The translations under genes and the position numbers were made by a program. Shown in pieces: positions 1 to 5,371 of a stretch of 5,371 bases of DNA (position 1 is the first letter of the stretch; every line of letters begins with the position of its first letter). Origin of the DNA: Ignavibacteria bacterium (GTDB lineage Bacteria; Bacteroidota; Ignavibacteria; Kapaibacteriales; UBA4661). Below the pieces are notes generated by a model. That model did no database searches. It had not been told where the DNA came from and saw only the letters and a list, made by a program, of their open reading frames with translations. Where the stretch lies: positions 3,125-8,495 of the forward strand of contig JAAFHM010000190.1 in assembly GCA_013298375.1 (NCBI GenBank), read 5' to 3'.

Positions 1-3000
1 CCGTGAGACGATTTCCCCTCATCCTGAGAACTTGAAGTTGAGTGAGCGATGCGATTTCGTTCGGAATCTCACCCGTGACGCTATTGCCCGTCATATCCAA
101 CACCGTCAACCCCGTCATTTGCGGAATAGCGTCAGCAAGCCGCCCGCCGAAGCGATTGCCACGAAGATTCAACACCGTGACGTTCGGCAGACCTGAAAGC
201 GAGGATAAACTATCGCGGATGGCATTGCCTGAAAGGTCAATTTCACGCAATTTCGTCATTGTTTTCATCTCTCTTGGTAATCCTCCCGCAAAACTATTAT
301 TGGGAAGTCTCAGCACTTCAAGGTTCTTTGCATTTGCGAGACTTGGTGGGATTGCTCCCGAAAGTTTGTTATTACCCAAATCCAACACCTTCAGAGCATC
401 GAGGCTTTCCAGTACCTCCATCGGGATTGCGCCCTGAATACCGCTATTGGGCAAGCGCAATTCGACCACACGTCCGCCTTGGACGCTTACGCCAAAGCGA
501 GCGCCGACGGGCGCTCCATTCGTCCAATTCGAGGTTGTCGTCCACTGCATTCCCTGTGTAGCAGCAAAAAGGCGATTCAGTGCGATAGAGTCTTTGGAAA
601 CAACTGTTTCCGGCGGCTTGACAACAACAGGAACCGATGTGGTGTCCAACGTGAAGAGATTCGAGCCTTCCAGCGTCCCGGTTAATGTCTCGACCACAAT
701 CTTGCCGCTTCTGACCGAACCAACGGTCACTTGTATCACCGATGGTGAAACAACAGCAAATGCGCCAACGGGCAGACCGCCAATACTCACCGACCGCACC
801 GAACCCCGCACCAAATCTCTCAGTGGCGCAAAATGTTGTCCCAAAATCGAAACCACACTCCGCGTTGAGCCGATATTTGGGAAAACAATCGAGACCGACG
901 GAATATCCCGTGCATTCACCCGAAGGCGCTGCAAGACGTTTACCCGCACCGTTGGCGTGGTAACAACCAATCGCGCACTGGTCGAAAGCAATAACGACGG
1001 TACAATATTGTTCGGCACCTGCACGACGATTGCCGTGGTGCTGCGCGAAACAATCTCCAACGGCAGCGATTCAATCGAACCTGCCCAAAGCGAAACATTC
1101 GCATTGGTGCTGATGTTCTCGCCCGTGAGAGTAATCGGCGAACCTTCGGTCAACGTCGTTGGCTCGACATCGGTAATCCTCATTGGTGCTTGGACGACAG
1201 CCCCCGTCACAACCACGGTATTTCTCGTGACTGGTGCGGCAAAGACGATTGGACCGACTTCCACCCGCCGAATGCGCATATTATCAGTATCAAAAACGAT
1301 AAGCACACCATTATCCCAGAGCAATGAGTGTGGCGAGTTAAACTGCGCTGCTTGCGTCGTGCCGTCGGCAAAACCCTGTGTGCCGCTTCCTGCCACCGTT
1401 ACAACCTCGCCTGTGAGCGTACTGACAGCGCGAACACGGTGATTGAAAATATCGGCAACAAAAAGCGTTGTACCGTTCAATGCCAGACCCATAGGGTTAT
1501 TAAACTGTGCCGTGCCGCTTGTACCATCGGCAAAGCCTGCTACACCTGTTCCAGCGAGGGTTGTCACTCTTCCGCTGGGAAGATGGAATTTCCGTATCGT
1601 ATGACCGGCTCTATCGGCAACATAGACGTTAAATTCATTATCAACGACGATTCCACTCGGACCATTGAAACGGGCATTTTCCGGCAGATTGGCATCAGCA
1701 GAACCTGCCACACCTGGTTCTCCGGCTTCGGTAGAAACACCTTGATCGCTTATACCCCGAATGATATGTGCTGCATGATCGGTGACGAGAACACCATTAT
1801 TGTTCGGGACTCGTGCGATTCCTTGCGGACTCACAAAACTTGCTTCTAATAATTCACCATCTTCAGCAAATGTCTGCCCTGTTCCTGCAAACGTGCTTAC
1901 TTCTCCGCTTGCAATATCAATCTTGCGGATTTTGCTATTGTGATAATCCGCCACAAGGAGGTGCGTCGAGCCTTCGCCGCCGGAGGCATCGGAGGGAAGC
2001 ACACCAAAAGGATGACGAAATCTTGCTGCCGTACCCGTAGCGTCAGCATCGCCTTCATTCATGATATCACTGCCCGCAAGAGTACCGACTGCGCCTGTTT
2101 GCAGATTCAGACTGCGAATAGCGTGAATGGTGGAGAAATACACCGTATTGCCAATCTTCGTACCAAACCGTGGGTGCTGCAATTCTGCTGCCTGTCCGGC
2201 AGCATTCGTCAACCCGCCTGTACCATTGCCCGCAATCGTCGAAACTTTTGGCAAGTCCAAGACCGTAAAGCCTGGGCGGTTGCCTGTTTCCATGCCCTTG
2301 GTGACGCGAATCTCGCCGCTCACCGCACCAAATGGCACGACGGTCTGAATTTCCGTTGCCGAGACCACTTTGAACCACGCTTCTTTGTCGCCAAATGCTA
2401 CCTTCGTTGCTCCCGTGAAGCGTGTTCCGGTAATCGTGACGGACTGCATCGGCGCAGCCGATTCGGGCGCGAAACCTGTGACAATAGGCACGGTCGTACT
2501 GGGAGGAGTTGTTCCACCGCTCGGAACAGCACTTGGGTTAAACGCAGCAAAGCCTTGCCGAGGCTGACCGCTTATGCTGGTAAACATCCCTGCCGCATAG
2601 ACTTTGCCTCCGCCGACAGCAACAGCAAGGACATCGCCGCCCATGATATTGGGATTAAATGCTGTGACAGTAGAAGCGGCGGGCGGTGCGGGAAAAGCAG
2701 CAAGTTTACTGCGGTTCACCCCACCGTTGACGCTCGTAAATGCGCCGCCAGCATAGACCGTAGAGCCATCGACCGCTATTGCATAGACATCTCCGTTTAC
2801 ATTTGGATGCCACGTAGAGCTGACAACACCTCCGGGGGCTACCGCAAGTCGGTTCAGTGCATTCCCGGCAGCAATAGTAAACGCTCCTCCCATATACACA
2901 CCGGAAGGATCTGCGACAATACTGTGAACATTGTTATTGACATCTGCTAGAAAAGCTGTTGCGGCACCTGAAGCTAAGTCAATATCAGCAGACCCAAAAC

Positions 3001-5371
3001 GAGGCTGCCCGCCGATATTCGTAAATGCACCACCGACAAAGACGCTACCAACGCCTAATGATAGACTTAATATCGGATTCGGCGTAGCATTTGGATTCCA
3101 AGCGTCAAGAATCCCAGCCGGAAAAGTAAATGAACAGATGAACTTTCGCGGTGTCCCACCGTTTGCATTAGAGAAAAATCCCCCAACCAAAAGCCTTCCC
3201 GCACTCCATTGAAGCGCAGTAACATCGCCATCCATGTTTGGATTCCATGGATTCAGTACTCCGGAGGTATTGAATGAGCATAAACGGGAGCGTGCTGCGC
3301 CACTATTGGCGGTGGTAAAACTTCCACCGATGTAAACATCAGCGCCGTTGATTACAAGCGCGCTCACGCCGCCATTATCAACCGCCGGATTCCACGGTAG
3401 AATTGCACCAGTATTGGCATCAATCGCCGCAAGGCGGTTTCGGACAAGCGTATTGCCACCATTGATTGGGGAATTTGTTGCCTGCGTGAAATCACCGCCA
3501 ACGTAAATGGTTGTACCACTTATCGCAATAGCACGAACTGCGGCATTGAATATCGGAAAGGAACTGAGTGCATCATTCGGATCCACCGGAGGAGCAATCC
3601 AAACAAAGCCCGGAAGCGATGCCGTTCCCGTAGCATTGCTCACAGAGATACTTCCACTCGAAGCATTGATGGGAACCACTGCCCGAATTTGCGTCGGCGA
3701 TACGACCGTAAATTGTGCCGTTGTCGCCCCACCAAAGCGGACCTGCCGCGTTCCCGTGAAATTTTCACCCGTTATCGTCACCGTTTCGCCCGGACGAGCC
3801 ATGGTCGGCGTAAAACTCGTGACGGCAGGTGTCGGGACAATGACCGTAAAGCCCATGAACGTCCCCGTTCCGGCAGCACCGACAACACTAATGGTGTTCG
3901 TCGTCACGCCCGCCGGAACGCGCACACGGATTTGCGTCGGCGAAAGAACTGTGTATTGCGTCGGCGCAACATTGATGCTACCAAAACGCACCGCCGTCAC
4001 GCCCGTAAAGCGTGTTCCCGTCAGTATAATTTCTTGCCCTATCAGTTGACTTTGCGGTTGCGTCCGCGTTATGGTCAAGGGTTGGAAGGTGATGATTGCC
4101 GTTGTTGAACCGCCGATGCTTGTAATAAGCATCGGACCGCCTGTCGTGGCGGGAGGCATCGTAAAGGTCAACCGATTATCGTTCTGCCGTTGCACGGTTT
4201 GAATGAGAATGCCATTGATACGCACGGTTAAAAGATTTGCAATAAAGTTTGCCCCCGTTACCGTCACGATCTCACCCGGCAATGGGCTTTCCGGTGCAAA
4301 ACTCGTAATGGTCGGCGGCGGTATCACTTGCATTGGCGTTGACATGGTAACTGTTCCCCCGCTTGCTATCACCGTCAAATTTCCCACCGTTGCTTGCGTA
4401 AAAGTCGCCCGCATTTCCGTCAAACTCGTCCATTCCAGCGTTGCTGCCGTCAGCGTCCCAATCTGTACGACAGGCAACGGATGAAACTCCGTACCCAAAA
4501 TCGTCAAGGTCTGCCCAAAGGCAAGGAACGTCCCCGGCTGCGCTGATGAAATCGTTGGTGGACGAACCATGATAAATGTGCCGAGCGAATCCGTTCCCAC
4601 ACCCGGAGCTTGCGCACGGATGAGTCCCGTCGAAGCGTCGTTAGGAACGGTAATAACAATCTGCCCGCTTGTAACGGGCGTAAACGCTTGCTTGTAGGCG
4701 CTTGTACCAAAATTCACCCCCGCCACACGCTGGAAATTTTCACCAAAGAGCCGCACCGTATCGCCCGCTCTTGCCCATTTTGGGAAGAAATTGACAATCG
4801 AAGGAGTCTTCACAAAATCGAAACTGCCGGGAGAAGCGGCAATACCCGTCGGCGTTTGAACGGTCACAGGACCCGAATTACCCAAATTCACCTGTGCTGT
4901 AATCGCGTTTGCGCCGCCACTAACAAAACTGAGCGCATTAAGCCCGCCAAAACTCACGGCGTTTGGGTTAGAAAGGCGATTGCCTTGAATCTGCACGGTA
5001 CTTCCTGTTGTTCCGTAGGTGGGGATAAAGCCTGTTATTTCCGGCGCATTATTGAACGTAATCGTTTGGATAGAGTTTGCCACGCCCGCCGGAGAAATCA
5101 GCGTCACAACCCCGCTTCCGCCCGCTCCAACCACCGCCCGAATAAGCGTCGGCGAAACAATCTGAAAACTTGTCGCCGCAAATCCGCCAATGCCTACCGA
5201 TGTTACACCACCTAATGCTGTGCCAGTAATCGAAATTGTATCGCCAGGAAATACCATGAGCGGCGTAATACTCGACACCGTTGGCTGAATCGAACCGATA
5301 GCAAAGAAGTGATTCACCGCAGACGGTACGGCACCTGCATTGGAGGTTATCGTCGTCATGGTGATATTATT
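1..5371 (-). CDS. Giant modular surface protein (IPT/TIG, delta-60-like propeller, NHL propeller, LRR), partial at both ends
   Basis: I translated the complete minus strand codon by codon and found 1790 sense codons without a stop or frameshift, entering at the right edge and leaving at the left edge, so both start and stop are outside the window. Domain order by residue: IPT/TIG tail 1-28, IPT/TIG 30-592 (seven copies), seven delta-60-like repeats 611-949, IPT/TIG 960-1039, six NHL repeats 1040-1373, two IPT/TIG 1396-1576, LRR cap and LRRs 1593-1790. Composition is rich in Thr, Val, Gly, Ser and Ala, with only two Cys, as is usual for large exported bacterial repeat proteins. No transmembrane segment, nucleotide-binding motif or protease/glycosidase motif is visible. 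Inferred role: cell-surface or secreted adhesion/recognition. The signal peptide and any C-terminal sorting domain cannot be seen. I do not recognise a named gene. The reading frame and domain families are firm; the function is a guess. Confidence 0.96.
2..469 (-). repeat. Plant-like leucine-rich repeats (at least seven, cut by window edge)
   Basis: Residues 1635-1790 carry repeats of 24 residues with consensus L-x-x-L-x-L-x-x-N-x-(L/F/I)-x-G-x-(I/L)-P-x-x-(L/I/M). They start at about residues 1635, 1660, 1684, 1708, 1731, 1755 and 1779. The clearest are LKVLDLGNNKLSGAIPPSL and LTVLDMTGNSVTGEIPNEI. The fourth (LREIDLSGNAIRDSLSSL) is 23 long and lacks G-x-I-P, and the fifth has GRLADAI in place of GxIP. 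The seventh is cut after RGNRLT by the window edge, so the solenoid may continue. The L-x-G-x-I-P signature is the plant-specific LRR class, also found in bacteria. It forms a curved solenoid used for protein or ligand binding. No kinase or membrane segment follows within the window. Confidence 0.93.
470..595 (-). other. N-terminal cap of the LRR solenoid
   Basis: Residues 1593-1634 follow the D-x-x-A-L-x-x-L-(F/Y)-x-A-T-x-G-x-x-W pattern (DSIALNRLFAATQGMQW), then SNWTNGAPVG and GV just before the first LRR strand (RVVELRLPNSG). The same cap precedes plant-type LRRs in many bacterial and protist surface proteins, where it folds as a helix pair and a Trp-containing loop. Here the usual W before GV is an F (RFGVSV, 1624-1629). 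It has no cysteine pair, unlike the plant receptor LRRNT cap. Confidence 0.78.
596..643 (-). other. Val/Pro hinge before the LRR module
   Basis: Residues 1577-1592 (TSVPVVVKPPETVVSK) contain three prolines and two lysines between the last IPT strand and the first helix of the LRR cap. The composition fits an extended hinge. It marks the border between the beta-sandwich/propeller part of the protein and the solenoid part. Confidence 0.6.
644..904 (-). other. IPT/TIG domain 10, with an insertion in the middle strand region
   Basis: Residues 1490-1576 start IPSVSIVFPNIGSTRSVV, followed by SILGQHF as the core. An Arg-rich insertion (APLRDLVRGSVRS, 1515-1527) precedes the VSIGGLPVGAF strand. FAVVSPSVIQVTV and ESG-type turns follow, ending EGSNLFTLDT. 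The FAVVSPSVIQ strand matches the SPTQIR strand of copies 6 and 7 well. This is the last IPT copy before the LRR module, which it joins through a Val/Pro hinge. Confidence 0.82.
935..1186 (-). other. IPT/TIG domain 9, divergent
   Basis: Residues 1396-1479 begin MRITDVEPTTLTEGSPITLTGENI, here recognised from its parts: the x-I-x-x-(V/I)-x-P start, the EGSPITLTGENI core and a VVQVPNN turn. The usual V-x-F-G-G strand is replaced by VSLWAGSIES and the P-T-x-I-R strand by SRSTTAIVV. The end of the domain (RLVVTTPTVRVNVLQR) is followed by an about ten-residue charged segment (LRVNARDI) before copy 10. It is classed as IPT/TIG because of the core and its position, with lower similarity than the N-terminal array. 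Confidence 0.75.
1187..1252 (-). other. Val/Thr-rich linker after the NHL propeller
   Basis: Residues 1374-1395 (PIVFAAPVTRNTVVVTG then AVVQA) match neither an NHL blade nor the start of the next IPT domain (MRITDVEPTTL). The alternating hydrophobic pattern suggests one or two beta-strands, perhaps packing against the propeller rim. The adjoining IPT domain is the eighth-to-ninth transition of the stalk. Its function is unknown. Confidence 0.5.
1253..2254 (-). repeat. Six NHL-type repeats, probable six-bladed beta-propeller
   Basis: Residues 1040-1373 hold six repeats, each opening with T-x-A-G: STIAG (G1048), TLAG (G1100), TFAG (G1163), TEAG (G1217), TLAG (G1274) and TVAG (G1328). Each is followed by a Gly/Asp/Ala loop, an A-x-F/L-x-x-P segment, a V-(A/T/F)-D strand and (I/V)-R-x-(V/I/F). 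The V-x-D aspartates are D1142, D1198, D1253, D1307 and D1361, with paired arginines R1149, R1205, R1260, R1314 and R1368. This is the NHL-repeat pattern, and six copies match the usual six-bladed NHL propeller. Blade 1 is degenerate (VYFSTIHAIRSL, no VAD), and blade 2 has an extra Gly/Ser-rich loop (PSDASGGEGST, 1126-1136). Blades 5 and 6 are the most alike. Family role: protein, RNA or ligand binding, or scaffolding; here probably an extracellular binding head. Some related propellers are lyases, but I see no catalytic evidence. Confidence 0.9.
2255..2494 (-). other. IPT/TIG domain 8, between the two propellers
   Basis: Residues 960-1039 form a full IPT/TIG copy: PIVTGFAPES start, SVTITGTRFTG core, VAFGDKEA strand, FKVVSATEIQ strand, a VVPFGAVSG turn and a final NRPGFTVLD strand. 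It is closest by eye to copies 5 (TSFAPES start) and 6 (TGTRFTG core). It acts as a single-domain spacer between the two propeller heads and runs directly into the NHL region at LPKVSTIAG. Confidence 0.92.
2495..2524 (-). other. Gly/Ser/Thr/Pro-rich linker between first propeller and IPT copy 8
   Basis: Residues 950-959 (PSGGTTPPST) are a low-complexity flexible linker. It separates the end of the seven-repeat propeller from the next IPT/TIG start (PIVTGFAP). Such sequences are common between folded modules of exported proteins and could be glycosylated, but nothing in the sequence proves this. Confidence 0.7.
2525..3541 (-). repeat. Seven delta-60/DUF5122-like repeats, probable seven-bladed beta-propeller
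   Basis: Residues 611-949 contain seven repeats with consensus G-x-V-x-A-(I/L)-x-V-x-G-x-x-(V/I)-Y-(V/I)-G-G-x-F-T, then a G-rich turn, R-x-x-L-A-(A/S)-(F/I)-(N/D), and W-N-P-N. The G-G (or A-G) of the core motif falls at residues 625/626, 682/683, 730/731, 780/781, 828/829, 875/876 and 927/928, a spacing of 47 to 57. W/F-N-P or WHP closes repeats 1, 2, 3, 5 and 6 (660, 709, 758, 854, 905); repeat 4 has AFLADV instead. The pattern resembles delta-60 repeat proteins, usually modelled as beta-propellers, and seven copies would fill a standard seven-blade ring. It lies between IPT copies 7 and 8, so it would project from the stalk as a binding head. No catalytic residues are recognisable. The only two cysteines of the protein are here (C698, C746). 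Confidence 0.82.
3542..3595 (-). other. Short linker between the IPT stalk and the first propeller
   Basis: Residues 593-610 (APPVDPNDALSSFPIFNA) match neither the IPT pattern before them nor the propeller repeat after them. The two prolines followed by an Asp/Asn-rich stretch look like a hinge. The final FPIFNA may supply a first strand that closes the propeller ring with the last repeat, which ends early at FNPSAVP. This is an inference from position. Confidence 0.5.
3596..5284 (-). other. Tandem array of seven IPT/TIG immunoglobulin-like domains
   Basis: Seven copies of about 80 residues lie head to tail with almost no linker: residues 30-109, 110-189, 190-270, 271-350, 351-430, 431-511 and 512-592. 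Each starts with a Pro-x-(I/V) strand and a P near position 8 (SSITP, TGFIP, VNFFP, TSFAP, TSFTP). Each then has G-(D/E/S)-x-(V/I)-x-(I/L)-x-G-x-x-(F/L) (PGDTISITGTAL, AGDTVRLFGENF, PGETVTITGENF) and a V-x-(F/I)-G strand. Most also have an (V/L)SPTxIR-type strand before a V-P turn. These are IPT/TIG hallmarks; the fold is a beta-sandwich used as a spacer or binding module in surface proteins. Copy 4 (271-350) is the most divergent, lacking the VxFGG motif in clear form, and copy 5 has an NGILI strand instead. Inferred role: extended stalk presenting the downstream propellers. Confidence 0.92.
5288..5371 (-). other. C-terminal tail of an IPT/TIG domain cut by the window edge
   Basis: Residues 1-28 include SNAGAVPSAVNHFFAIGS, which has the pattern that ends each following IPT copy: a Ser/Asn-Ala-Gly turn, a short hydrophilic stretch, then an aromatic-rich last strand before the next Pro-x-(I/V) start. 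It is therefore most likely the last two strands of another IPT/TIG domain whose body lies beyond the right edge, implying that the stalk is longer than the copies seen here. The fragment is short, so the call rests on position and pattern. Confidence 0.6.

Noticed and set aside
447..1442. Forward-strand open frame of 331 codons
   Set aside because: It lies wholly antisense to the NHL, IPT and LRR-cap region, which gives clear family motifs on the minus strand. Its own translation is Thr/Pro/Arg-rich with no recognisable domain, typical of a shadow frame.
2067..2378. Minus-strand open frame of 103 codons in another frame (also one at 4504-4710)
   Set aside because: It overlaps the long gene on the same strand in a different frame, has no domain pattern and no separate start context.
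1940..2950. Forward-strand open frame of 336 codons, codon-aligned with the minus-strand gene
   Set aside because: It is open only because this part of the minus-strand gene uses no TTA, CTA or TCA codons. Its Cys/Arg/His-rich translation matches no family and the opposite strand encodes recognisable propeller repeats.
1253..3541. Periodic sequence that could suggest a DNA repeat or CRISPR array
   Set aside because: The period of about 140-190 bases reflects protein repeats of 47-63 residues with poorly conserved DNA; there are no identical direct repeats with unique spacers.
3507..4108. Overlapping forward-strand open frames (3507-4049 and 3689-4108)
   Set aside because: Both are antisense to IPT copies 6 and 7; the apparent repeats in them merely mirror the IPT repeats.
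4610..5215. Forward-strand open frame of 201 codons, very Arg-rich
   Set aside because: It is codon-aligned antisense to IPT copies 1 to 3; the Arg and Thr bias comes from the Ala/Thr/Gly/Ser codons of the real gene.
5357..5359. ATG at residue 5 as a possible start codon
   Set aside because: The frame is open up to the edge and the residues around it continue an IPT domain tail; there is no signal peptide or ribosome binding site after it.
1..5371. Enzyme function for the propellers (for example a lyase or glycosidase)
   Set aside because: Some propeller families are enzymes, but no conserved catalytic set is visible in these repeats, so no activity is assigned.

Overview
The whole window lies inside one protein-coding gene on the minus strand. 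Reading the reverse complement in the frame whose codons fall on plus-strand positions 2-4, 5-7 ... 5369-5371 gives 1790 consecutive sense codons with no stop, open at both ends. The start codon lies beyond the right edge (past 5371) and the stop codon beyond the left edge (before 1). No intergenic DNA, RNA gene, promoter, terminator, mobile element or CRISPR array is visible. Residue numbers here count from the right edge: residue n occupies plus positions 5372-3n to 5374-3n.

The protein is a giant modular, apparently extracellular repeat protein. From its N-terminal side (right) to its C-terminal side (left) it holds: the tail of an IPT/TIG domain and seven complete IPT/TIG immunoglobulin-like domains (residues 1-592); seven repeats of about 50 residues resembling delta-60/DUF5122-type repeats, probably a seven-bladed beta-propeller (611-949); an eighth IPT/TIG domain (960-1039); six NHL-type repeats, probably a six-bladed propeller (1040-1373); a short linker and two more divergent IPT/TIG domains (1396-1576); a proline-containing hinge; and a leucine-rich-repeat domain of the plant-like LxGxIP type with its own N-terminal cap (1593-1790), cut by the window edge in its last visible repeat.

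The IPT domains look like a rigid stalk or spacer, while the two propellers and the LRR are typical binding surfaces, so the likely role is adhesion or recognition at the cell surface. No catalytic motif is visible. This combination fits large surface or secreted proteins of Bacteroidota/Chlorobiota-type or similar free-living bacteria. That placement is an inference from architecture only. The secretion signal (N-terminus) and any C-terminal sorting or anchoring domain are outside the window.

The most distinctive details are the pairing of two different propeller types with an LRR in one chain, and the only two cysteines of the 1790 residues sitting at equivalent positions of two adjacent blades of the first propeller.
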